Shown here in pieces: positions 45,904-55,667 of a stretch of 64,000 nt of DNA (its first letter is position 1; each line of letters opens with the position of its first letter). The position numbers and the translations under genes were made by a program. Source of the stretch: Silene conica (lineage: Eukaryota; Streptophyta; Magnoliopsida; Caryophyllales; Caryophyllaceae); NCBI GenBank assembly GCA_029255685.2, contig CM055311.2, positions 8,747,031 through 8,811,030 of the forward strand, written 5' to 3'. Under the pieces are notes generated by a model. It saw only the letters and a program-made list of their open reading frames with translations, was not told where the DNA came from and made no database searches.

Positions 45904-47600
45904 CATGCCCAGGTCTTCCAGGTACGAATTAGTTGCTGCTAATCCTGAACCGGAAAGAGCCTTCAGACGCCGCATAAGAGAAAAAAAAAGGGCGAGCCAG
46001 GAAGAAGTCTTGAGTATTCCTGAACCAGTTACTGATGTACCAGTCAACCAAATTGTAAGAATGCCGAACATCGCGAGCCATTCCGAACCAAAAGCTGACT
46101 CAATTCCAAAGGGTTTCACTCTCCTTGCTGATGAGGCTGGGAACACGTTCGATATTCGTCCTCCTATATTAATCTGGTCGAGAGGAACATGTACCGCGGG
46201 ACTGCGGGAGAGGACCCGAGGAAGCACATGGAGATCTTCACAGATTACTGCTCCACCATTCCAACTTCTGTGACGGTCACGCAGGATAAGGTAAAGGAAG
46301 TCCTTTTTCCTTTATCTTTATCCGGTGGGGCCAGAGAATGGTAGCAGGATTTGGATAAGGAAGCTGCGGAGATCACTGATTGGAAGTCCCTAGCTTTGGC
46401 CTTCTACAAGAAGTACTACCCACCACAGAAGACTAATGTTCTCCGTTCCCAAATTACAAACTTCAAACAGTTTGGAACGGAGAACTTACATGAAGCTTGG
46501 ACCAGATTCAAGAAGATCGTGAGAGTATGTGCTCACCATGGTTTCCAACCATGGTTCATCAGCAACCAGTTTTATAACGGGTTGTTTGATGACCACCGAG
46601 CCATCCTGGATGCTACTGCAAAGGGGAGGTTCCAAAAGGAAACCGAGGACGACAAGGGGTGGGGTATTATTGAAGAGATGGCGAATCATTGTGTGGAGTA
46701 TGGAAATCCGAGGTCCGGGACGAGAACAGTGGCCGGAATAAATACTGAGGGTGTTGAGGCTAAGATTGACAAGCTGTCTGCGAGGTTTGACCTTTGGGAC
46801 AAACAACAAAAGGGGAGTCAACAGACGGTTCACCTACTTCAAAAGGGTGAATCATTGATGTGTGAGAGAGGTGAAGGTGCTAGGCATTCTGCTATTGAAT
46901 GTCTAGCCGAGAAAGAGCAAGTGTTTTCCTTCCAACAATTCCGTCATGGAGGAAACTTCTACAACCAGAACCAAGTTCACCCTAACCTAAGGTGGACTAG
47001 TCAAAACGTGCTCAACCCAACCCCACCACCACAAAAAAACTATATCCCCCCTCACCGCAACCAAAACAACTTCCAAAAGCCACCCCAATTCCAATCGTCA
47101 CAAGCTAGTGCTTCCTCGTCTGGAGGAAATTCAGAAATTGGAGAGTTGAAAACTCTAGTTCAGTCATTGGCATCCCAAATGCAAGCTGGGAATGTGCCAT
47201 TAAGTTGCTGGAGTCGCAGATCGCTGAACTGGCGATCAAGCAATCATCCCGACCCCAAGGGCAACTACCCTCTCAAACCGAACAACGAAATGAGACCATT
47301 AATATGGTAAGGCTGAGGAGTGGACGTGAGTATGAGGGACCGAGGATGGGAGTTGCTGATCAGAATGGTTAGGAAATCAGAGTCGAAGAGGCTGTTAGAG
47401 GAGATGTGTTCGATCGAGGAGTTGACAGAGCTCGATCGAACGGAAGCCAGGAAAATTCCCTCGATCGAGGAGTTGTCAGAGCTCAATCGAGGAGTTGTCA
47501 GAGCTCGATCGAGTAAGGTTGACACAGAGGTCCTCGATCGAGCAGTACCACTTGCTCGATCGAGCATAGCAGAGTAAGGGATCACTCGATCGAGTGATCC
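45904..47600 (+). pseudogene. Athila-like gag, frameshifted
   Basis: It starts MPRSSRYELVAANPEPERA. The frame breaks near 46170, a TAG stands near 46339, and the next open part (46351-47310) has the Athila gag core: DWKSLALAFYKKYYPPQKT, ITNFKQFGTENLHEAWTRFK, GLFDDHRAILDATAKG. A further shift near 47195 leads into another frame with MVRLRSGREYEG, an Athila linker motif. The linker then runs into palindrome cluster D. At least four lesions make it non-functional in this form. Confidence 0.85.
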
Positions 47601-47626
47601 TATGGCAGAAAACACTCGATCGCGTG
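47409..47626. repeat. Palindrome cluster D (CTCGATCGAG)
   Basis: Five exact copies and four variants occupy the linker between gag and protease. Where a frame stays open the palindrome is translated as repeated LDRAV / SSIEE-like words. Confidence 0.88.
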
Positions 47627-48693
47627 TTCTTGAAAAAACAAAAGAAAGGCGAGAGCTGGAGCAGGCCGAGTACGAGAAGCAGCGTGCGGGAATCCGAGCT
47701 GATATGAGAGATATCCCGTACCCGTCTAGATTGGTGGAGAAAGAGTTTGCCAAATTCGCGGATACGCTGCGATTATTGAAGGTACATGTTCCTTCTCTGG
47801 AATTATTGCTTAAAGTACCTTCTTATTTGAAGTTCATGCGTGAAATACCGATGCGCAAGCGTACCGTTGATGTGAGCGAGACTATGGCCTTGACGGAGGA
47901 ATGCTGCTCGTTCCTCCAAAATAAGACCCCACCTAAGCTAGCCGACCCAGGTAGCTTCTCCATACCATGTAAAATAGGAACCCATGTCATTGGTAATGCG
48001 TCATGCGACCTAGGGGCGAGTGTTAGTGTGTTACCTCTATCGCTAGCAAGTAAATTGGGATTTTCTAAGTTTAAGTGTACCAATATGACGGTCCAGATGG
48101 CTGACCGTAGTGTATCGAGACCTTTAGGCATTTTGGACGACATTCCTGTGCAAATAGGAGAGTTTTTCATACCTGTTGACTTTGTGGTCCTCGATATACC
48201 TGAGGATTCCTACACCCCAATCATTTTGGGTCGACCTTTTCTGCACACTGCGAAAGCAGTGATAGATGTAGGTACTAAGACACTGACCTTCCAGGTTGGT
48301 GGCGAAGACCTAATTTTTAGGCAGACTAGTACACCTAGGTCACCCATGTCTGTTGTCCCTTGTTATTCTATGGCTGATGATATATCTGTGAGTTTTAACC
48401 TGTTGGAACTAACGCCTCTGCCTCACACTAAGAGCAAAATAGAGGAAGATTTTTTGATTACCGATGCAGGTACGGAATCAGATTATAACCCGGACGGATG
48501 GGGTTATTTGTCATTGAAGGATAAGGGTAGGAATCCTAAGGAAAGCTCAGCCATGTCAAAGAGGACGTCAAAGGACTACACCATGGTCTATGATCCTGTC
48601 ACCAATGCTACCAGCTGGAAATTGCAAGAAGAAGTTGATGTTACAACCGCGGAAGGAAGTTCCGCGAGTCAGGAGCCCAATCGTGGGCAATGA
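47602..48693 (+). CDS. Athila-like aspartic protease ORF
   Basis: The open frame of 363 codons begins in palindrome cluster D. It shows a coiled linker (KTKERRELEQAEYEKQ), the Athila pre-protease block (ALTEECCSFLQNKTPPKLAD, PGSFSIPCKIG), and the protease with CDLGASVSVLPLSLA, where family members have the catalytic D in a D-L/T-G-A setting. YTPIILGRPFLHTA is the second conserved flap/psi-loop region. After about residue 260 the sequence is hydrophilic and ends EPNRGQ. No reverse transcriptase motif follows in any frame. The start codon is arbitrary because gag and protease were probably one frame. Confidence 0.8.
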   Translation: MAENTRSRVLEKTKERRELEQAEYEKQRAGIRADMRDIPYPSRLVEKEFAKFADTLRLLKVHVPSLELLLKVPSYLKFMREIPMRKRTVDVSETMALTEECCSFLQNKTPPKLADPGSFSIPCKIGTHVIGNASCDLGASVSVLPLSLASKLGFSKFKCTNMTVQMADRSVSRPLGILDDIPVQIGEFFIPVDFVVLDIPEDSYTPIILGRPFLHTAKAVIDVGTKTLTFQVGGEDLIFRQTSTPRSPMSVVPCYSMADDISVSFNLLELTPLPHTKSKIEEDFLITDAGTESDYNPDGWGYLSLKDKGRNPKESSAMSKRTSKDYTMVYDPVTNATSWKLQEEVDVTTAEGSSASQEPNRGQ

Positions 48694-48978
48694 ACATTTT
48701 GATTTTCTGAACTTATAAGCCGGGTTTGCAACCCCGTGCAAATTGTAATAGACTATTTACTGCTTTTTAGACTTAGACTACCTTTTTATGTTAATCCGCA
48801 GACTTTTTAGTAGTATCCGTAGGTAGTATAAGACTATGTGTGAATCCGAGACAATTTTTGTGGTTTTCTGTATGTTGTAGTGTTTGGTCATCTTATGTAG
48901 GACTGAATTGGAAAAAACGAAGAAAAAGAGTCAGGAACAGAAGAGTCGAGGAAAGAACAAAACTTCGCAAAAGAAAAG

Positions 48979-49184
48979 CCTCGATCGAGCTCTGTAAAAT
49001 GCTCGATCGAGTGATCACTAGTGGAGAAATACTCGGTCGAGTTTGTAAGAGTTCGATCGAGGGGAACCCAATCGAGGGGAGCTCAGAGCTGACAACCACT
49101 CGATCGAGTTGACTTCAGTACTCGATCGAGCAATATTGCCTTAAGTGAGTTACTCGATCGAGCTGTTCTCAGAACTCGATCGAG
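48979..49184. repeat. Palindrome cluster E (CTCGATCGAG)
   Basis: Six exact copies and about three variants. The cluster ends about 12 bp before the TATA-like box at 49196. Confidence 0.88.
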
Positions 49185-49195
49185 CAACTCTCAGC

Positions 49196-49206
49196 CTATT
49201 TATAAG
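49196..49206 (+). promoter_or_regulatory. TATA-like box downstream of palindrome cluster E
   Basis: CCTATTTATAAG is followed about 30 bp later by a C/T-rich leader. The next ATG with a sizeable frame is at 49634. It is an inferred internal promoter. Confidence 0.45.
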
Positions 49207-49633
49207 GGAAGTCTTCGATGCTCTTCATTTCCCTCGATTTCAGTTTTTCGCACTTCCCTCTCTTCGATTCCTCTAATTTTCCTTGTTTTTCACCAATCAA
49301 TCTCTATAATCTTACTTGTTATCACTTTAATTTTAGTAATCAAGCGAAAGCCCTATCAATTTCCAAGTTAATTTCGAGTAAATCGAATTTTTCGAAAACC
49401 TAGGGTTTGTTCGTTCGAGTATTTCGAATTTGGGTCGTTAATTTGTAATTTTATTGCTCTAATCATCCTTGTAATCATCTAAGTAAGTCGTTCTATGTTT
49501 AATTCTTATTTTAATTTTATTATTTTTACCCTAAATTTCAAATTTAGGGTTTTTGAAATAGGATTGACGTTTTTTGCGATTTTGGTATGATTATTGTGAT
49601 GATTTCGATTGATTGTGCGTTTGTTGTGTAGAA

Positions 49634-49797
49634 ATGGACGGAAAGGCAACCACCGTAGCCACCACGAGCACCACGGCATCAGCCACGGCGGCTGCTAGTT
49701 CCTCCACCTCCACTTCTGCCGCAACAACCACCTCTGTTATGGTGGGTGCCACACCCTATGTTCCAGCTCCTGTACGACCACCACCACCAGCCACTAC
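49634..49797 (+). CDS. N-terminal part of an unknown Ser/Thr/Ala-rich ORF, cut by copia-2
   Basis: The ATG opens a frame beginning MDGKATTVATTSTTASATAA and continuing with Ser/Thr/Ala and then Pro-rich sequence (VRPPPPATT) up to the copia-2 LTR. I do not recognise it. Given its place after the protease region it could be an accessory or env-like ORF of the Athila-like element. The rest, if it exists, lies right of the window. Confidence 0.4.
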
Positions 49798-50737
49798 TGT
49801 AGGAAATAATTTCTTAAATTACTCATACAAGTATTAACTTAATTAATACTGCCAAGGATTATATCAAAAACGAATTGATATTAAAACAATAGAACTGAAA
49901 TAATAGGACAAGGATCATAGAAATAACCTTTGGTCCGATATGAGATCGGCCTAAGAACAACCTAGTATAAACCCAAACTTCAAGGTAGAAGTTCTCCTTA
50001 GATTTCACCCAAGAGGACTGAGAAAGATTCCCTCAAAGCTCCTCCTAAATTACTATTAATTATTTTAGAGGATTTATTTTGGGATTAAGATGATAAACTA
50101 ATCAAGGAGAATAAGAGAGGAAAAACGTTTTCTTCTTGTGTATCCAACCTCACGGCCGAAACCCTCTATATATAGGGTTTTGGTTTGTGTTGGTATTGTA
50201 CTTCAATTAGGAGACCTTATTATAATATAATATTTTGAGTCAGTTTCCTTATTCCGAAATTCCTTAAAATATCATATATATTTTAATACTTTTCGGTGTA
50301 CAAATTTAATTCCCGGAGAATATTAATTAATTATCTTATAATTAATTAATCCCAATTATATTATTCTATCATATATTAAAATATAATTAATAAATATAAC
50401 TTTTATATATATTTATTAGAATTAACATTTAATTCATTTCTCCTAGTTATTATTTAATCATATTAAATGTTTATCATCTACTTAACTACATTTAGCTAAG
50501 TTTAGCATTTATGTAATTATATTAATATATAATCATATTTCTCAGTACTATCCTATAGGTGTGACCTTTAGGGATCAGCTGATTATCGCCATCATATGAC
50601 AGTAACGTCAAACTTCTAGTGAGCCAATCGTTACCGATAAACGTTAATCAACTGATTAATATACTAAGTATCCCTGCGTGATCTTGTAAAAGAATTACTC
50701 AAATAATCACACACTGTGGAGGACATTTACTCCAACA
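49798..50737 (-). repeat. 3' LTR of copia-2
   Basis: Bounded by TG...CA, with the tract ATCTCCCACTTGTCC (plus strand) directly after it, as in copia-1. A TATA box (CTATATATAG) lies near 50168-50177. The LTR is related to but clearly diverged from the copia-1 LTR. Confidence 0.88.
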
Positions 50738-51510
50738 ATCTCCCACTTGTCCTACAAGTGTGTGTGCGATTACGATTCTCATATCCATGCATTATTCTCC
50801 CACTAAATGGAAGACAAATTGCAAAGTCTTACCTTACAAGGTCGTATCTCCCAAGTAATCATATCAGGAGTGGTTTCCTCGACTAGAGAGCAACATAACT
50901 GATACGAATCATATTCGAGAATGGCCATGCGTTTAAGTTACTACTCCTTGAGTGGCCCTGAGAAATATATATAAAACCTGATAAAGGCTGGATATTTTCC
51001 TTGACTTATGACCTGCCGATGGAAGCACAGCATGAAATGACCCAGTAAAAGTCCGATTGATCTCCTTTTACGGTGTGACCTAGGACAGAAACCAAAGCCA
51101 CCCAAAAACTGTCTATATCGCATGAAATAAACAATGGTCAAAAGAACCGACTTTAGGAATCACGATAGACGTCCCATCCACGACCAGGCACCTAATGTAT
51201 CTTAACATTTAGGACTCTATGTTGTGGTCACTATGTCCTATGCGATATCATATACCCATATTTGTTATTGATCAGTCAGACGCTTGACTTATGGAATATT
51301 GAACCTTCCATCCTTCAACTAACAAAATAATCACCTGAGTTATCAGCTCATATTGGTGTTTACGGACAAAAACAGACATATAAAGTAAAACAGTTCACTG
51401 TGTGGTGTTCAAAAATTGGCGTACAATCCACATGTAATACAATATAAAGAAATCAATGATTTTATTAAGTAATAATTTGAAATGATCAAACATTAATCAA
51501 ACAATGTTTA
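50738..51510 (-). other. 3' noncoding region of copia-2
   Basis: Related throughout to 516-1360 of copia-1; no coding capacity seen. Confidence 0.75.
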
Positions 51511-51989
51511 TTACAATTCTGGAACACGCTTTATCCCCATGGATGAGATGTGCCCTTCATGTTTATTATGTGGTAGTGCCTTAGTCAGCGGATCAACAAT
51601 GTTGTTATCCGTTCCAATCTTGCACAATCCTATCTTTTTTTGCTCCATGTAATCTCTTATCGGATGAGCTTTTCTGAGTACATGTCTAGATTTGTTGCTA
51701 GACTTAGGCTCCTTAGCCTGGAAGATTGCACCACTGTTATCACAATAAAGGGTGATTGGATCTTTCACACTAGGTACTACTTTTAGTCCTTATAAGAAAT
51801 AACGCATCCAAATAGCTTCCTTTGCAGCTTCGGAAGCTGCCAAGTACTCAGACTCTGTTGTAGAATCTGCTGTAACGCTCTGTTTGGAACTCTTCCAACT
51901 GACTGCTCCACCATTAAGAGTAAAGACAAAACCCGACTGAGATTTAGAATCATCACGATCGGTTTAGAAACTAGCATCTGTGTAACCCT
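51511..51989 (-). pseudogene. copia-2 pol C-terminus (RNase H), with stop codons
   Basis: The minus strand encodes the copia RNase H end: [15 protein letters not shown], then PITLYCDNSGAIFQAKE, SSNKSRHVLRKAHPIRDY and a C-terminus KRVPEL. Two in-frame stops (near 51965 and 51795) stand where copia-1 has CAG or CAA codons, consistent with C-to-T changes. The remaining pol is separated by the Tat insertion. Confidence 0.88.
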
Positions 51990-52503
51990 TGTTTTGGTAA
52001 AATTTCTACCGGGTCGAGTTTATGTGATGCGGGTCAAAGTGTCAACCAATATGTGGATCTTACGTATAAACGAATATAAAGAACAAGAGAAATAAAAAGT
52101 GACGCAAGAGGGTTTTGGTGACGCGGAAAAACCCAATGAGGGAAACAACCGCGGGGGGAACGGAATCACACCAATATTTTTACTATGATCGAGGCTACTT
52201 TACTGTTGAGACGGATTACAAGTGCTTGCGTGAGTATTAGATTTACAACGTATGAACTGAGATAATAAAATGCCCTATCTTCCTTTTTATAGCTTTTGGA
52301 TTCTGGCTAACTGAATCTGCTCTGGTCTTGGGCTGCTCCGGGAATATAGGAGTGGTTTGTGGAGAATATGCTTCTAGGGTTTTGACCCTTTCTTCTCCTT
52401 TCAACGGCTCTTTTCCCATATATGATCTTCTTTGCAATGGGCTATATCTGCTTTTATTCGTCTTTGGGCCCAATCGGGGTAATAGCGAATTTTGGGCTAA
52501 ACA
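51990..52503 (-). repeat. 3' LTR of Tat-2
   Basis: Plus-strand limits are TGTTTTGG...GCTAAACA. The polypurine tract follows at 52504. On the minus strand a TATA box (GCTATAAAAAGG) lies near 52286-52297. Confidence 0.88.
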
Positions 52504-52519
52504 ATTTCCCCCAAATTTC
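52504..52519 (-). promoter_or_regulatory. Polypurine tract of Tat-2
   Basis: The minus strand reads TGAAATTTGGGGGAAAT directly before the LTR start TGTTTAGC. Confidence 0.75.
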
Positions 52520-52760
52520 AGCCTATTTTGGCCTTAATTGGGCTGGAATTTCCTTCTGCCTCTGTGGGTTCTTCTGGAGTTTATGGGGGGTAGTTGGGAG
52601 GTTTATGTAACTGCTTCTCAGCCGCCTTTCCTACCCCACTTGTCCCACTTTTCTTCTTGTATTAACTGCTTGTCCCCTCACCTTTACCACTTCTCTTCCA
52701 CTTTAACTCTTCACCTTTCAAGTTTGAATTTGATTTTCAAATTTTATCCACTTGCTTTCT

Positions 52761-52770
52761 TTATAAATAC
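52761..52770 (+). promoter_or_regulatory. TATA box of the antisense gene in Tat-2
   Basis: TTATAAATAC, about 150 bp before the ATG at 52914 and outside the LTR, points to an independent plus-strand promoter. Confidence 0.6.
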
Positions 52771-52913
52771 CCTCCTTTTACCGTTTTCACTTTTACTTTC
52801 CTTCTTTTCTTACTTTCTTTACCATCTTCAGAATTTTACTCTCTCTTACTTGCTTTCTTGCTCTTTCTTGCTCTTTCTTTTCACAGTAAAAACTTTTTAC
52901 CACTTCTTTCGTC

Positions 52914-55021
52914 ATGTCTGCTCCTGGATCCTCTTCTGCTACTCCCTCTGCTATGCCTGCCCCTGCTGGGTCTTGCGGATCTGCTCCTGCTTCTGAGGAG
53001 TACTCTGGTCCTTTCCATTCACAAGGCCTGCTTGCTGCGAAACACCTGTGTGACTCTGCTTTCAACGAATCTCACGCTTCACTTATCAAGCTCCGGTTCG
53101 GGTTTCCGGATGGGGTTGTCTACCACTTCCCTCGTGCTGGCAAGAAGGCCGATTTTGAGAGGGAAGGGTGCACTTGTTTCTACGAGTACCCCTTCCGTTT
53201 GGGCCTGAGATTCCCTTTCCCTGATTTGATTATCGATTTTCTGAAGCTAACCAAGCTGGCTATGTGCCAGATTGCTCCGCATGCATGGAGGATTTTGCTC
53301 AGTATATGCGCTTTGAACCGTGAACGGGGGCTGAACATTGGTTTGGCTGATTTGGGGCAGTGGTTCGCTCCTCGTTCTCTGGGTCACTCTCAGTGTACCA
53401 TCCGTGGTCATGACAACATGCCTTCTGCCATTATTTTTTCCACTACTCCAGCCGACAGTAAGTGGTTTACTCGTTTTATCTTTGTCAAGATCGACACCCT
53501 TTCCTACTCTCCAAACTACATTTTTGCCGAATGGCAGCCTTTGGAAGGTACTACTTCTGCTCTGGCGTTTTGATTTGCCTGGTTTATTTTCTTTCGCTGT
53601 TTGTCTTGTGCTGATAGTTTTGTTAGCTTCCTCAGGCCGTAGCTTAGCTAAGTTTCCTGATTCTGCGGATCCCCCTGCTTCGAAGGCCAAGCTTCTGGAC
53701 CTCCCTGCCGAGGAGAGGACGTTCTCCAAGCTGGTCCGAGATTCTGCTGTTCTGGTGGTGAAGAAGGAGGGTACAATATTTCTTGTCTTGTTATATTTTT
53801 CGAGTTATTTTGTTTGCTCTGGTTGTTCTAATGTTTGGTATTTGTTTTAGGCAAATCCAGGGTAAATGTGGACAGGGTGATGCAGCTACGAAGGAAAAGG
53901 TTCACACCTGGGGATGTTGGGTCTTCCAAGAAGAAGAAGGTAGAGATTGATGAGGGGAGCCCTGCCGGAGCTGGGTCTCAGGCTGCCCCGAGTGAAGTTG
54001 ACGCTGTGGACCCAACCCAGGAACCTATTACTGAGACTCCTTATGTTGATCCGTCCCCTCTTGAGATCCTTCCCAACATTCCTACTCCTGGTTTTAAACC
54101 TGTACTGGAGCAGCTGCCTCGAACATTTTCTGGAGAGTCCTCCTCTCCTCCTCTGCAGCTAGAGTTTCCAGGAGACTTTGGAGGTTCCAAGACCAAGCTC
54201 TGGCCTACCCTGAACTCCCTGTTGTTCACTGCCTCTGCTTCCATTCTGAAGAAGCGTCCCTTCCGGGACTTAACCAAGCATGTTGCTGAGGTCTCCTTTG
54301 AGGTAGATCCTTTTGTTTCTGGAGTTCTTTCTCTCTCTCTCTTTTTTTTATCTTACTTGTTTTGGTGTGCTTTTAGGCTTTGGAGCTGGCGCTGTGTACC
54401 AAGCAGCAGAGTGAGGCGTTGCTAGCTGATCTTCAGCGCATGAAGGTGGCTCATGATGCTGCTCTGGAGAGGATGGAGGAGATGAAGGTGAAGCTCAGCT
54501 CTGAGGAGGTCTTGAGGGGGAATCTGCGGCAGGCTGTCGATCGTTTTCGTCAGGAGGTGATTGCTGGTCAGGAGAAACTTAAGGCCCAGGAGGAGAAGCT
54601 CAAGGCTAAGGAGGAGGAGCTCAAGACTTTGGAGGGATCGTCCCAGGACCAGTTGGCCACAGCTCAGTCTAAATTGGAGCGGGTTTTAGCCTCAGAAGCT
54701 GATCTGGTCCTGAAGGTGGAGGCCCTGGAGCATAAAAAGGTTGGTCTACAGAGAGCATTAATTGAAGCTGTTGCTTACACCGCTGCTGAGACCCAGATAA
54801 AATGTGTCAAAGAGTTCCAGGAAGGTAGTCATACTACCTGGGACTTGTCTGCTTTGGAGAAGACCTTTGCCACCGACTTTCCCGAGGGTTTAAACATGAA
54901 CCTGATCTCCGATGATGAAGAGGAAGAAGGCGAGGTGGGGTCCCAGGATGTCGGAGAGGAGGTGACCTCTGACCCCACTGATGCTGATGCTGCTGCTGCT
55001 GGGCCTACTCCTGACGAGTAG
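52914..55021 (+). CDS. Antisense accessory gene of Tat-2 ('putative gypsy-type transposon' domain)
   Basis: Four exons join in phase over GT-AG introns: 52914-53547, 53636-53770, 53851-54302 and 54377-55021, giving 621 residues without any stop. Exon 1 holds the domain known from plant databases as a putative gypsy-type transposon or transposase-28 region (GFPDGVVYHFPR, YPFRLGLRFPFPDLIIDFL, IAPHAWRILLSICALN). Exon 3 is basic, then Pro-rich. Exon 4 is a long coiled coil (about 54400-54800) ending in an acidic tail. It is transcribed against gag-pol and converges with it, 646 bp tail to tail. Antisense ORFs at this place are known from Tat elements; their role is unknown. The gene is open although gag-pol of the same copy is not. 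It has its own TATA box. Confidence 0.82.
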
Positions 55022-55667
55022 GTTTTATTAAGAATTTGTCTGCTAGGCCCTGATATGGGCGTTAATATTTTTTTTTTGAACTTTGGATGCCCCTGCGTGG
55101 GCTTAACTGTTGTAGTTTTTGCTGCTGGTCCGGGTGGACCAGTAAAAACAATTCTATTTTGAGGCTGCCTAAGGTGGCCTTTATAATCGTATGATCCCCG
55201 CTGTATGGGGTTTGCTTTTTATCTGTTGGTTTTCTGCCGTCTTTCTGGCGTTTTCTTTTGTACATGCATGTTTCGTTTGTGTTTTGGCCACTGTTTTGGT
55301 GTGCTGGCCTGGTGTTTTATATACCCATCCCTATACCGGGGTGCCAGGCTTGACTTAGGTTCTCCTGCGATCAGTGCAGATTTCCTCTTTAGGTCAGTCC
55401 ACTAGGATAAGTAAATTCTGGTCCAGAAAAATGATGAAATTTTTTCCTTTTAAAGACTTGAAAATTGAAAACATATTTAAGGTTTGAAATTATAAGGTCT
55501 AGATTACTAAACTTAGGTAAAAAATATAAAGGCAAGATATCATTCTAAACTTATGTTTATAGACAAAAATATAAAGACAAGACAAGATTTTAAGTTGAAC
55601 CAGAGTAAACTTTGTACAGAGTAGAACCTGAGTCTAAGGGAGCTGCTCTAATCTGGTGGAGGCACCT
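55022..55667. other. Spacer between convergent antisense gene and pol
   Basis: It contains the 3' UTRs of both. The first half has three phrases of similar type (GATATGGGCG, CCTGCGTGGGC, AGGTGGCCT) and is T/G-rich; the second half is AT-rich. No coding sequence. Confidence 0.6.

Larger units (their letters stand above)
48694..49633 (+). other. Noncoding and promoter-like stretch after the protease
   Basis: It begins with GCCGGGTTTGCAACCCCGTG, like spacers following Athila coding regions. It continues AT-rich, contains palindrome cluster E and a TATA-like box, and then a T/C-rich leader with a TAGGGTTT word. I see no coding domain. Confidence 0.55.
44289..49797 (+). mobile_element. Athila-like Ty3/gypsy element with gag and protease but no visible pol
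   Basis: It has a 5' LTR of 1483 bp (44289-45771, TGATGCG...CGCATCA), a primer-binding site TGGCGCCGTTGCTGGGGA, then a gag and protease related to Athila. The protease frame ends at 48693. Reverse transcriptase, RNase H and integrase, which should follow, are absent. Instead there is a noncoding stretch, a palindrome cluster, a TATA-like box and a Ser/Thr/Ala-rich frame, cut at 49797 by the second copia. The 3' LTR would lie beyond the window. Confidence 0.82.
49798..51989 (-). mobile_element. Second Ty1/copia element (copia-2), 3' portion
   Basis: The 3' LTR is 940 bp (49798-50737, on the minus strand TGTTGGAGT...CCTACA). The polypurine tract is next to it, then about 0.77 kb of noncoding DNA related to copia-1, then RNase H coding sequence. 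The homology to copia-1 stops abruptly at 51989 where a Tat LTR begins, so the rest of copia-2 lies on the far side of that insertion, outside the window. Candidate target duplication ACTAC at 49793-49797. Confidence 0.9.

Noticed and set aside
44602..49184. CRISPR-like look of the regularly spaced CTCGATCGAG repeats
   Set aside because: The repeat is only about 10-14 bp, spacing varies, and the DNA is plant nuclear with LTR elements around it.
53247..53729. Minus-strand frame of 160 codons in the Tat-2 3' region
   Set aside because: It is a shadow of the antisense gene exons on the plus strand and crosses an intron.
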